Program-made: the position numbers and the translations under genes
Origin: Galbula dea
Lineage: Eukaryota; Chordata; Aves; Piciformes; Galbulidae
Direction: 5' to 3'
Length of the DNA: 64,000 nucleotides
Assembly (NCBI GenBank): GCA_013399015.1
Contig: VWZX01007017.1
Location: 142,768-206,767 of the forward strand
Notes under the pieces: model-generated
What the model was told of the DNA's origin: nothing
Databases searched by the model: none
What the model saw: only the letters and a program-made list of their open reading frames with translations
Shown here: one piece after another, positions 12,701 to 24,700 of the stretch
Numbering within the stretch: the first letter of the stretch is position 1
Layout of the letters: every line of letters starts with the position of its first letter

Positions 12701-13848
12701 ACAGAGGTTCCAGTTTTGATTAAAGTTGAGAGAATAAAAATCAATCAGACACACAATTTAAACCAAAGCTTCAAAAGGCTCAAACAGAAACCCCCTAGCA
12801 GATACCACACAGAGTGGACAGTGTCCCCCTCACATCATTTCCTACCCAGCACTTTCCTACATCCCTCCCTACAGAGCTGCAAGGCAACACTGAAGGCTGG
12901 AGGCTTCTCAGCCCTTGACATCTCACTGACAATGCCAAGCTGGTTTGAACACCAAGCTCATGCCTGGCAGATGTTTCTCCTTCATCTCTGGGGAATCCTC
13001 AGGATTTGGTGGGGTTTCTGGAGAAACAAGTTCTCTGTCTCCACCCAGGTCAGGATCAACACCCACACCCATCACATCAGTTTCAGCAACACCTTAGAAG
13101 TACAAAGATGTCCACAGCTTCTAGGCTTTCCTTAACAGCTCCCTCCAGCCAGGAGGGATACAGGTCTCCTGACCTCTGAGGGCTTGCAGTCAGGGGCTGC
13201 CTTCTGAGGCATCCCAAGAAGTCAAGAGGCTCCTGCTGGTGGCCAGCCCAGCTCCATCCCACAGCACAGGGAGTCAGATACACACAGGCAGCCTCAGGCT
13301 TGACACCAGGGCAACACAGACATCCTTCAAAGAGAAGCAGCTGGCAAGCCTCCCCTTCTGCTTGTGACTACTGTCATGAAGGTCTCCATGGCTCAGAAGC
13401 CAGAGCTGCAGATGCCCTCTCATCCCCAGCCAAGCTCAGCTTGGCTTGGCCTCAGCTGATAAGGAAGAAATGAGCACAGAAACCCCCAGCAGGCTGGAGG
13501 TCAGTGTGGGCTCGTGGGAACAGCAGGGATCTGGCTCTGCAGTGCTGAGAGGCTTCCTGAGACATCTCCTTCTCCAATGGGAAGGAAGAGTCCCCAGCAC
13601 CCTAAGCCTTGATCCTCCCCTCAGCCATCCTGACTGGTGGGGAGGGATATGGCTGCAAATGAACCTGTAGACACAAGCAGAGAACTCTCCCAAAATCATT
13701 ATTTCCCCAGCCCTTTGCAAAGGAGCCCAGCAGCAGGGCTTGGGGAGATCCAGCCTGGAACTGCTGGAGGCTTTGTAGCATGGGCTCCATGCATGATCAC
13801 CTGCAGTTCCTCTTGGGCTGGTACAGGTCAGAGGTGAGGGCTGTTGAG
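9713..13848. other. Intergenic, no gene or repeat recognised
   Basis: The longest CR1-free stretch upstream of EDNRB2. Reading frames are short and lack family features. AT-rich patches occur near 12716-12790. Distal regulatory elements are possible but not shown. Confidence 0.5.
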
Positions 13849-14502
13849 TCCTGGTGAACAAGCTCACCACGAGCCAGCAACGTGCTCTTGTGGCCAAGAA
13901 AGCCAATGGTCTCCTCATTTTCACACCTCAAGAAGTCTGGCCAGGAGGTGGAGGAAGGTTCTCCTGCCCTTCTCCTCTGCCCTGGTCAGGCCACAGCTGG
14001 AGTTCTGGGTCCAGTTCTGGGCTCCCCAATTCAAGAAAGACAAGGAACTAGTGAAGAGAGTCCAGCAGAGGCTAGGAAGATGCTGAGGGCACTGGAGCAT
14101 CTCTGACAGAAGGAAAGGCTGAGAGCCCTGGGGCTGCTTAGCCTGGAGAAGAGCAGCCCCACAGGGGAGCTGCTCAAGGCTGAGCAAGAGCTGAAGGCTG
14201 GGGGCAAGAGGCTGGGGCCAGACTCTGCTTAGTGGTGCTCAGGGCCAAGCCAAGGGGCACTGGGCACAAACTGGAAGCCAGGAAGTTCCAGCTGAGCAGG
14301 AAGAGAAAGTTGTTTGGTGTGAGGGTGTTGGAGCCCTGGCCCAGGCTGCCCAGAGAGGTTGTGGAGTCTCCTTGTGTGGAGAGATTCCCAAGGCAGCTGG
14401 AGGTGCTGGTGGTCACCCTGCTGTGGGTGACCCTGCTGGAGCAGTGGGGTTGGACTGGATGATCCCCAGAGGTCCCTTCCAACCCTCACCAAGCTGTGAA
14501 AT
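13849..14502 (+). mobile_element. CR1, 650 bp 3' part
   Basis: Begins in the CTCTTGTGGCCAAGAAAGCC segment and runs to the 3' tail; long CR1-derived reading frames on both strands explain the ORFs here. Confidence 0.9.
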
Positions 14503-17500
14503 CAGCATGGAGACAGTGAATCTTTTCATCCCACAGCTGCAGTTTCCCCAGGTCTACAAAGCATCTCTTCAGCGTACCCATGGGAAGGGATGAGTGGTAG
14601 AGGGTAGAGTAGGTGTTGGCACCATCATCTGCTCTCTTTCCTACTGTCCATTGCTACACTGGTTCCACCAGAGATTAAAGCTGGGTGTTTCAGCCTGGAG
14701 AGGGTACAGGATATGACAAGGTTCAGAGATCAGCAGCAACAGAGAGCTTGACAAGAATGAAAACATTTGCTGCAGAAAAAATACCCTTGGAAAGCTGCCA
14801 GAGCTGTGCTGCAGGACTCCAGAGCTCTCCAGCAGGAGAGGCAGGGTCAAGGGAACACTAGCAGCAAGATTTAAGCTGCACAACCATAAACTCAGTCACA
14901 GCTTCTCCTTCTCTTTAAATAATGCCAGTGGAGATGTCAGTCTGGGAGCCAGTGTCTGAGCTCTTGACATCAGCATCCCCAGTGCCCCAGAACTGAACCC
15001 AAGGCTTCCTGGAGGATCAACAAACATCATTACACTGAGGCTTTGCCCATTCACATCCCTAGAGGAGAACATTCCCAAAGGATTTCTTCATGCTTATGTT
15101 CATTTGTCTCCTCTCCAGAGTGTTTTACCTGCTTCAGTTTCTGAAGAACTGTCTCTGAGCCTTCCTGCTCAGGTCCCAGAGGAGGTGATGTCTGCAACAA
15201 CCTCCTCCCTTCCCAGTCATCCCTGCTCTGCTGTGTGCTCCTTCCCACAGCAGTATCCTTGCACTTGGGGTAACACAGTCTCACACCCCAGGAGAGAAAC
15301 CCAGACAAGGTCCCTGGGCTAATTAGCAGAATTAATTACAGTCAGGCTCAAAGAGAGATTGACTGAATTCTACTGCTTCCCAGAAGCAGCACAACCTGTC
15401 ATCCTGTTGCATTTCAGAGCAGAGCACTGGAGGGAAGAGATGGAGGACAGGGTCTGGGGGAGGATGTGTGGAGGCAACCAGGGCACTGGAGCAAGGTGGG
15501 AGGACAAAGGGGATGGGAGAGGGAAGATGATGCCAAGGAGATGGAGCAGAGTCCCACTGCTTCCTCAAAGTGAGGTCAGGAAGCCAGCTTGGATGCAGCT
15601 TCTCCTTCTAGAGGCAAGTTCCTCACCACCCCCATCCACAGAGTCCTCCTCCCTCCCCCTGCTCCTACAGCTGCACCATCCCCCCAGCAGAGCACCTCAG
15701 GGACAGGGAGCCAAGGGGATGTCAGTGCCTGAGCCAGGTGAGGAGAGCAGCTCTGGAGAAGGCAGCCAGGCTCAGCCAAGAGCTGGACTCACTGGGTAAG
15801 CTCATGGTGACATTCTGAGGTGAAATCAGCCCACAGGTCAGAGTGTGGCTCAACAGAGCTTATGGCTAAACAGGAGCATAAGCAGGACTGAGGACTCCTA
15901 AAGCTGCACTGAAATAGGGCTCCAGGGCCCATGGGTGTGGGTGGAGACCTCAGCTGAGGCTGCTCAGGGTCATTAAGACATATTAATGCCCTAAGGGTCC
16001 TGAGAGCCACTCCCAGCCCAGGTGTGAGCACATCCCAGGGTGAACACCTGCACCCATTTTGCAGTAGAGTCAAGGAGCCTGGGGGTGTCTAGGTGTTGGA
16101 AGTGTGCAGGATGAACTTACTCCTCCAAAGGACTCTTAAAGGACTCCTCCAGCTATTTCTCTGCTCTCTGACCATACCTGTAGGAGCTGATTCCTCTCCT
16201 ATGGTCACACACAAACCCAAGTCATTCTTGTGGGCCAGCTCCAAGCTTCTTTATCCACAGGTTAAATCCAGTGCTTCAGGCTTGGAGCAGAAGTGACCAT
16301 TTCTCTATCAGTGCTTTCAGGGCTGCTGCCCTGTTTGGGGCTAGAAAGCCACCAACATGTTGGCAAAGCTCTGAGGGGTGGATGCCCTGCTCTGGGCCTC
16401 TCTCCAGACCACAGAGACCTGCTGATCCCAGCAGCAAGCTCACGTAGTGCTGTCACACTTTGCCATGGGACTTGGCTTTGCTTTGCTGCTGCAGCTTTAC
16501 AAAGAGAGAAGTCTAGCAAAAAGCCATGCTCTGGGATGCCTTACTCCAAGATGAGCAGAGGTCTGCAGATCAAAGGCCAGGGACAAGCTCCTTGTTAGCT
16601 CAGAGCTCTGGAGAACTTCTTCTTAATGGCATGTCAGGCAGGGAATGTTGAACCTAAAGTTACCAGTCAAAGGGTTTCCCAGGAGGCAATCAGAACTTGG
16701 TTGCCCTTTGCTTCACCTTGGGTGGACCTCTTCCATCACAGAAGCACTCTTTTGGTTGCACACATTCACAAGATCTTTGCTAGGACCCAAGAAATTCATG
16801 CTTCTTGTGTTCTACCTAGCAGTCCTTCTGTGCCCCTGGGGTATCTGATGGACAGCAATAAGGTAGGGAGGGATAGGGAAGAGCAGAAGGTTGTTCCTCA
16901 GGGGAGATGTAGGTTGGATATGTTGCAGAGAGTGAGAAGGTCTCCCCTGAGCCTCCTCTTCTCCAGGCTAACCAACCCCAGTTCCCTCAGCTGCTCCTCA
17001 CAACACTTGTGCTCTAGACCCTTCCCCACCTTCCTTGCCCTTCTCTGGACACACTCTAGCACCTCAATGTCCTTCTTGGAGTGAGGACCCCAAACCTGAC
17101 CCCAGGATTGAAGGTGTGTGCTCCCCAGTGGCCAGCCCAGGAGGAAGGGAAGGACAGTCTGTGCAGACTGGACCCCAGGAAGCTGCTCCACTGGCTCCTG
17201 CCAGATTGTCCCCTGGCTCAACTCAGCAGCTCTTTCTTCATCTGGATAATTGAAGTGACCCTTAACATTCCTGGGGGTCTCCAGAAGGGGCTGGAGCTGC
17301 CTCTTGTCTCCAGCAGAACAGAAAGGCTCATTCATGGCCCTTGTCACATGCAGAAACATGACTGTCCCAGAATAGGGCTGCAGGATGCCTCCCCAGTGGG
17401 GATGGGAGGGGAAGGTGCCATGGGGGCTCGTGAGCTCTGGGGACAGAGCCAGAGGGAAGCTGCAACCCTTCCAGCAGACACCAACCAATGCACCATGAGC

Positions 17501-18702
17501 CCTGCCTGGGGTGGAGATGATGCTACCCTAGTCTGTCTGGGGAGTGGAGGTGTGCAGAAGGACAGACTCCTGTAGGGAATGGTGGGAGGTCACCTCCTGG
17601 TGCCCTTCAAAGACATCAGCTGGTAAGGAACTTGCTCACTCCCACCCTGGCTGAGACAGAAGAGCCTAGCCTCAGTGCCACAGCCATTCACCAGGGTGCA
17701 GAAGAGCTTCACTGAGGTCCAGAGTCAGCTCTGGGACATGTGTTTGCAAGTTGGACACCTCTATGAAGGTTGGTGACCAAACCAGGGGGTACCAGGTGAG
17801 TGTCCATGAAGCAGGGCCAGGGGTGGGCTGTACCCACCCAACCCTGATCACCAGTTGGCTTCACCCTACATCTCCAGCCCCTCAGAGGCTCACCTGCTCT
17901 GTCACACTCTAAGACAAGGTGGGCAAGGAGGCCTTGAAGCTGTCTAGTCACCACCTGGTCAGATCAGCAAAGCAAGTGAGAAGCAGGATCCTCAAGGAGA
18001 CTCCCCAAGCAGCTGTCTCCACCCCCAAAGAAAGCATAAAGTGACAACTAAAAACCTCCAAAGCAGGAACAAACCCCTCAGCACCTGCCCATCTCCTGGG
18101 GGGCTCCTGGCACCTGAGCTGCTTAGAGCAAGGTGCTGCTGGGGACATGTCTGTCCATGTGCTACCACACCTCAGACTGCAAAGCAGATGTGTGCCAGGG
18201 CTGGAGGAGCCATGGATGGGAGGAGAACAGATCCCTAAGATGGACTCTGCAGTTTGGGATGGGTGAAGAGAGAAGACCCTGAATGGAGGTTTTGTTCTCT
18301 TCTGAGTGAAGAAAGAGGAACAGTAAATAAAGGCACCACTTTTCTGTGGATTATCCACAGCTCTGGTTCATCAGAGCCTCCAGGAACCCTGGCAATGGAG
18401 GGAGACAGATAATCTGCTTTCAGACAGAGGAGGAAGAAAGTTCCCAACCATCCTTGACTGCTGAGAGAAGCTGGTCAAGCTCTCATTGGCATCTTGGGCC
18501 AAATCCCAAGATGAGAGAGAGTCTCACCCACACCTTGGACCTGCACCCAGCCATGGAAACAGGCTGTAACAGGGCACAGGTAGGGCAGGGTTGTCACCTG
18601 GTTGTCATAGGTTGTCATTGTCACCTTCTGCAGTCCTCCCAGAAGCAGCAGAGAAGCTCTGCAGATAGGACACCACAGGAAGGGATCTGCTTTGGGTAAT
18701 GC
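14503..18702. other. Intergenic with one CR1 piece, no gene seen
   Basis: An AT-rich patch with GCTAATTAGC and GAATTAATTAC lies at 15318-15340. Otherwise no exon, RNA gene or tandem repeat recognised. Confidence 0.5.
16930..17120 (-). mobile_element. CR1 fragment, internal
   Basis: Minus-oriented SLEKRRLRGD-coding segment without a 3' end; directly before it (16898-16920) a short stretch resembles CR1 in the plus orientation (GATGTAGGTTGGATATG), suggesting a rearranged copy. Confidence 0.75.
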
Positions 18703-18927
18703 ACAGCTCAACACACAACCACCACTGCCCTGGGCAGCCTGGGCCAGGCCTTGACAACTCTTTCCATGGGAAAATTGCTCCTCATGTCCAACCTGAACCT
18801 CCCCTGGTGCAACTGAAGGCTGTTTCCTCCTGTCCTAGCACTTGTTCCCTGGGAGAAGAGAGCAACCCCCACCTCACTCCAACCTCCTTTCAGGGAGCTG
18901 GAGAGAACAAGGTCTTTGATCTTGCTC
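18703..18927 (-). mobile_element. CR1 fragment
   Basis: Minus-oriented, with CTGGGCAGCCTGGGCCAGGC and GTCCAACCTGAACCTCCCC; 3' tail missing. Confidence 0.8.
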
Positions 18928-19221
18928 CTGAACATGTCCTGAAAGGCTGCAGCTGGAGCAGCTGGCTTTCCACACCCTGGGCACAGAGGTGACTTTGATG
19001 TCTCTTCTCCCTAGCAGTGGTGGAGGCTGCAGGTTCCTTCCCCAAAGCACAGCCAGGGGACAACTCCAAGCCCATCACTGCTACGTGCCCAGCAGCCTTC
19101 CCCCAGCTCCCTCCCTCCTCCCCCTCCAGCTTTATTTGTTTGTTATTGTTTTCATCTCCTTCTCAGGGCTGTCCTGTGTTCCTCCAGCTTCTCCCTCCTC
19201 CTCCTCCTCCTCCTCCATCCC

Positions 19222-19300
19222 CACCCCATTGGCTGCAGGAGCTGTGCTGGAGGCCAGCCCTCTCATGTCCTATATAACCACCCAGCAAGACCTCACCAAG
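19222..19300 (+). promoter_or_regulatory. EDNRB2: Candidate EDNRB2 core promoter (CCAAT + TATA)
   Basis: An inverted CCAAT box (ATTGG) at 19228-19232 is followed by TATATAA at 19271-19277, about 43 bp downstream, so transcription would start near 19300. Upstream is a pyrimidine tract (19195-19216) and an ATTGTT at 19145-19150 that matches the SOX core; SOX10 control of EDNRB-type genes is known, but its use here is inference. No other gene on the plus strand lies nearby to claim this promoter. The coding exon 2.5 kb downstream has an upstream splice acceptor, which fits a separate first exon here. Confidence 0.45.
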
Positions 19301-20130
19301 CCAGGAGAGGGAAGGAACCTTCCCCTGAGCACTCAACCCACACACAAAAGCCAACTCCAGGACCTACAAGGTTGCAGTTCTCCCCAGAGCTGCAGGACAT
19401 GCCCAGCTGCTCCTGTGGTGGGACAGAGGTGTGAGAGGGATTCCAGAAGCATCCAAACTCCATGGTGATGAGGAAGGTAACAGCTTTGCTGCCCTGTGCA
19501 TTCATTTGCAAACAGAATGATTTCTGGGGTGGGCTTCAGGGTGAATCTTTGCCCCTTTCTGAGTTCCCCCCACCCTGGGGGAGAGGTTGGAGGGACCATG
19601 GTGTCAGTGCAAGGTCCAGCTGGTGGGCAGGAAGAGGCTCCAAGAGAAGAAACCCAGCACACCTCTGGGGGGAAGGTCTTTCTGGTCATGGGTGAAGGTT
19701 GGGTTCAGGACAGGGAAGCAGCTGGAGGTGTGGGGTTATCACCTGCCTTGCTCCCTCCTTTCCCCCACCCCTGGCATTGTTGCTGCAAGAGATCCTCATC
19801 CACAGAGCAGGTCCATCTGTTGAGGTTAGTCTGGCAGGAGAGCACAAGTGGAGATGCTCTTGAAGGCAGCTTGACCTCTACAGGTCAAGTGTGCCGTGGT
19901 GGGAGAGGCTGGCCTGAGAGGATGGTGCCTCCTGGGATGTGGTGGCCTCTCCTAGGCTTCCAGGAGAAGTCCCAAACCCCCCCAGCCCATGCAGGACACC
20001 CTTCAAATGGCAGCAGGCTCTGCAGGGTTGTGGTGGCTTTCAGTCTGGTTTCAGCTGCAATGTGGGCTCAGCACAGCATGAAGAACATCTCCACTTCCAT
20101 GTCCCCCAGCTAACAGCCTCAGGCAGGCAG

Positions 20131-20308
20131 GGGGTGGGGATGGGGATCCCATCAGGGGGTTGGGGATCCCATCAGGGGTGTTAGGGATCCCATCAGGGGG
20201 TTAGGGATCCCATCAGGGGGGTTGGGATTCCATCAGGGGGTTTGGGGATCCCACCAGGGGGGTTGGGGATCCCACCAGGGGGGATGGGGATCCCATCAGG
20301 GGGATGAG
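20131..20308. repeat. G-rich minisatellite, about 8 copies of a 20-23 bp unit
   Basis: Tandem copies built on GGGGATCCCATCAGGGGG, with variants ATCCCACC and ATTCCATC. Each unit has two or more G-runs, so the plus strand could form G-quadruplexes, and each full unit carries a GGATCC palindrome. It lies in the probable 5'UTR intron of EDNRB2, about 0.8 kb after the TATA box. Confidence 0.9.
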
Positions 20309-21270
20309 GATGATTCCTTCAGGCACCAAGTCACTTCCCTAGAGGATCAGCCACATGAGCAAACCTGAGAGGATCTTGGGTGCAGCAGTGCTAGCTTTGG
20401 CTTCACATCTGCTGGGCACTGAACAACTGTCTTGATGCTCCTGTGCCTCAGTTTCCCTCCCAGCTGAGGAGGGGTCTTGCTTTCAAGTACTCTGGGATGG
20501 GACAGGCAGCATGGAGGGCAGGGAGTAAAGGAGCTGTGGAAGAGGAGAAAACAAAGCTGCTCTTTGACTGAAGTGCTGGATTTTAAGGCAAGCTGGGGGA
20601 GAAGGGCTTTGGGCTTGGATTTTATTCTCCAGGGCTTTGAGGCTGAGCTGTAGAAGGGACAGGCAGGACCCAGTGAGCTGTGTCCTGTGACACTTAGCCA
20701 CATGACTTGGAAGTGCTGGGTTGATGGTTGGACACAGTGACCCTGGAGCTCTTTCCTAACCAAAACTACTCTGCCCTCTGTGAGCTCTTCTGCCAAACAC
20801 CCCAGGGCTGAGGGATCTCCCCAGGCTCTGCAGGCCTGCAGCAGGGAGAGCAGAGGAGAAGACACAGGAGAGGACTTGCCAGGGGTGCTCTGGTATCCCT
20901 TGAGGAGCCACCAGCTTTCTCCCAGCCCCGAATGGCAGAGACTCATCTGTGCCACCCCAAGCTGCCCCCTGTGATCCAGGCTCTCCAAAACTGCCCCTTC
21001 TAAGAGTCAGGAACCATGGGAGAAGTGCAGGGTGGGCATAAAGAGCAACCAGTTCAGCTGTGTGAGGAGCAACATCCAGTTGTACAGGGTGTGCAGCAGG
21101 GACTCCACACACCTCCCTGGCTGAAGCCCTGTGTTTGCTTTCCTTTTGCTTTGTGCTACCTGAGCAGCAAAGGCTCCAACCCACGGGGGTGACCTGATGG
21201 GACCTCATCTGCTGCCATTCCTGATCACTCTGCTCATGGACTGTCTTCAGCCTTTCCTTTTCATTCAGTC

Positions 21271-21678
21271 TCACAGAATCCCAGCAGGGTGAGGGCTGGA
21301 AGGGACCTCTGGGGATCATCCAGTCCAATCCCCCTGCTCCAGCAGGGCACCCACAGCAGCTTGCCCAGGGTCACCTCCAGCTGCCTTGGGAATCTCTCCC
21401 CACAAGGAGACTCCACAGCCTCTCTGGGCAGCCTGGGCCAGGGCTCCAACACCCTCACACCAAACAGCTTTCTCCTCCTGCTCAGATGGAACCTCCTGGC
21501 TTCCAGTTGGTGCCCAGTGCCCCTTGGCCTGGCCCTGGGCACCAGTGAGCAGAGTCTGGCCCCAGCCTCTTGCCCCCAGCCTTCAGCTCTTGCTCAGCCT
21601 TGAGCAGCTGCCCTCTGGGGCTTCTCTTCTCCAGGCTCAGCAGCCCCAGGGCTCTCAGCCTTTCCTCCTGCCAGAGAT
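21271..21678 (-). mobile_element. CR1, 3' end, just upstream of EDNRB2 coding exon 1
   Basis: Near-complete run of the GGACCTCTGGGGATC subfamily. It ends only about 56 bp before the splice acceptor at 21734, antisense to the gene. Confidence 0.9.
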
Positions 21679-21690
21679 GTTCCTCCTCCC

Positions 21691-21773
21691 TCTGCTAACC
21701 AAGTTGTCTCCCTTGTCCCTTTGTCCATCTGCAGATCCCAACAAGAGCCAAGCAAGGACATCCCATCAGCACT
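21691..21773 (+). other. EDNRB2: Splice acceptor and 5'UTR part of the first coding exon of EDNRB2
   Basis: A branch-point-like CTGCTAAC (21692-21699), a pyrimidine-rich run and a CAG ending at 21734 form a strong acceptor 39 bp before the start codon. The mature exon would therefore start at 21735 and be joined to an upstream first exon. A possible donor is AAG|GTAACA at 19476/19477. This is sequence-based inference without transcript data. Confidence 0.55.
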
Positions 21774-24700
21774 ATGAGGACTTCTGCAACCAGCTGTGCC
21801 CTCCAGCCCTCAGTGGTGGCAATCCCAGCTCCCACCACTCTAGCCCTTCTCCTGACTTGCCTCTTCTCTGGAGCACACAGCCAGACCCCAAGAGCTTTCC
21901 AGGAGAGCACTATCCCTTTTGAGGTCCTCAGCCAAGAGCAGGCTTACAGCCTGCTCCAGCCAAGCCTGTTCCAGGATGCCAAGCTATCAAACCTCTCAGA
22001 GAACCTCCCCAGGAGCACCAGCTCTGAGGCTCCCCTGCTGCCTGTCTGTGTCAGGCCTGCAGACATCAGACACATCTTCAAGTACATCAACACCATCGTG
22101 TCTTGCACCATCTTCATCGTGGGGATCATTGGGAACTCCACCCTCCTGAGGATCATCTACAAGAACAAGTGCATGAGGAATGGCCCCAACGTCCTCATTG
22201 CCAGCCTGGCCCTTGGAGACCTCCTCTACATCCTCATTGCTCTGCCCATCAATGTCTACAAGGTAGGCTCCACCCTCCATGGTGGTTGCAGGCTTTGGGC
22301 TCTGCTCCCACCTGCCCTGGTGCCCTGGGCAGTGTCTCTGCTCTGCTCTTCCTTCTAGGGTCCATTTTTTGCAAGGGGGAGGGGGGAGGTCTTTCTGCTC
22401 TCCAAAGGAGGAGAAAAACATAGACAAGAAGCTCAGAGAACATTCCTGGGGATGGAGAGGTGTTCCAACCACCACAAGCACACAACCTTCCCCCAGATCC
22501 CTCCCTTTCTTCCCCTCCTGTCTCAAAAGAGACACAGGAGATGTGCTCAGGGCAACCTGAGCTCTGCACTGGGGCAAAGAGGGCTGGGCAGGTGTGGGCA
22601 GTAGAGCTGAGACCCCAGCTAAGAGCAGAAGGTGTGTCATGACCTCTGGGAGATGTGTTCTGTCATCTCTGAGATGTGTCATGACATCTGGGAGATGTGT
22701 CTGGGCCACCACAGCTCCTTCTTGCCCACTGCTTGAGACAGGTTTGGGTGGGCTGGAGCCAGAGGTTTCTCTGAAGGGTTGCTGTGGAGCTGAAGCACTT
22801 GGAGCTCAGGCAGAGTTGTTTATCAAAGGGAAGCTTTAGCTTAAATAAACTGGGTACCAGAGGGGTCCTGGATTGAGGAGGTTGGGTGACAGGAGGAGAA
22901 GGCAGGGGAATAGGAGCTGGTGGGACAGAAGGGAGAGGGTAGATTTAGATTAGATATAAGGAAGAAGTTCTTTACTGTGAAGGTGATGAGAGCCTGGCCC
23001 AGGCTGCCCAGAGAGGTGGGAGATGTCCCATCCCTGGAACCATCCCAGCTCAGGGTGTCTGGGGCTCTGAGCAACCTGCTCTAGTTGCAGATGTCCCTGC
23101 TGACTGCAGGAGGGTTGGACTAGATGATTTTTGCAAGGTCCCTTCCCACCCAAACCATTCCATGATTCTATGAAATGGGAGGTAGGAGAAGGTGCCTCCA
23201 GTGACCAGTGTGGCTGGCAGAGGGTCTCCAGCCACTATGAGTACATGACCTTGCTAGACTCTGGCTCTTTCAGAAGATGACACTCCTTTTCCCACTGAAA
23301 GCCACCCAAAGCCCTTTGTGGCATTTAGGATTCAGATCCATCCACAACAGCCCAGGGTATGGATCCAGAAGCAGGTGCCTGGAACCTCCCTTCCATGTGT
23401 CACCTCATCCCACAACAAGCCCTTGGGGCAACAAATTGTTCCCAGAGCAACACACAGCACCAGAGAGCTTACACCACATAACCCCAGTGGAGGTGACCTC
23501 AGAGTGCTTTCAGCTGCTCTTTGTGGGCTTCTCACACCTTGTGGGCAACCATCTCCTGTTCCAGGAAGCTGGACAGGCTCTCATGCAGCAGCATGTTAAC
23601 CCTGTGGCTCTTCTCCAGCTCTTGGCAAAGGACTGGCCCTTTGGTGTGCAGGTGTGCAAGCTGGTCCCCTTCATCCAGAAGGCCTCAGTGGGCATCACAG
23701 TCCTCAGCCTTTGTGCTCTCAGCATTGACAGGTAAGAGACAACCTCTCCAGCTGCCCACCTCCACCCAGATTTGCCTATAGGGTGTCCAAAAGGCAGGCT
23801 CCAGGGGGGCTGGGTCCCCAGGCTTGGTCAGAGATGGAGACAAGAGTCCATCTAGACCAGGATGCTCTGCCATGTAGAGCTGAAATCCAACAGGAACTGG
23901 CTCTGGTGAGAGAGTTCTAATCCTGCTGGGAAAGGCTGAGGGAATGATGTTCACCACACTGTGGTGGAAGAGGTGCTGGGGTGGTGGGGAAGGCGACACC
24001 TCCCCGACGGCAAGTAGACCTTGGCCAAGGATAGCTGCCACCACATCCAGCCATGGAGCTCCTGTGTCTGCCCTTGCCATTCCACTGAAGGGGAAGGTTC
24101 AGGGGTGGAGGAGGAAAGCATAAGGGAAGGAATCTTTGGGGACAAGTCTAACCTTGGACCTTCTCAACCCTTTCCTGATGGTTGTTTTTCTCCCCCCAAT
24201 CTGCTGCTGTCGCATCCCCACACGCCGCTGGGCAGGTACCGAGCAGTGGCCTCCTGGAGTCGGATCCAGGGGATAGGAATCCCCATGTGGAAGGCAGTGG
24301 AGGTGATGGTCATCTGGATAGTGGCCATTGTCCTTGCTGTCCCTGAAGCCATAGCCTTTGACATGGTGGAGCTCAGCTACTGGCAACAACACCTCTGGGT
24401 GTGCATGCTTGCCTCCGAACAGAAGTCCAGCTTCATGATGGTAGGTACCCTGTCCCACCTCAGGGAGGGAGACACAGGCAACCAGGGCATCCTCCATCCT
24501 TGAGGAGAGGATTAGTTGCTTCTGTAGATGGCTTCTTCTGGCCACCATGATGGATACAGGGAGAGCAGTATCAGAGCCAGCCTTGTAGTGACGTGGGGCA
24601 GACTTGCTTTGAATGTATGGCCAGGAAACAGGCAGCTGGGCCTTAATCAGAGAGTCACAGACTGGTTTGGGTTGGAAGGGACCTTAAAGGTCCATCTAGT

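Noticed and set aside
21996..22712. 238-codon minus-strand frame over EDNRB2 exon 1
   Set aside because: Shadow of the coding exon plus the 21-bp triplication, which produces its repeated THLPEVM-like peptide.
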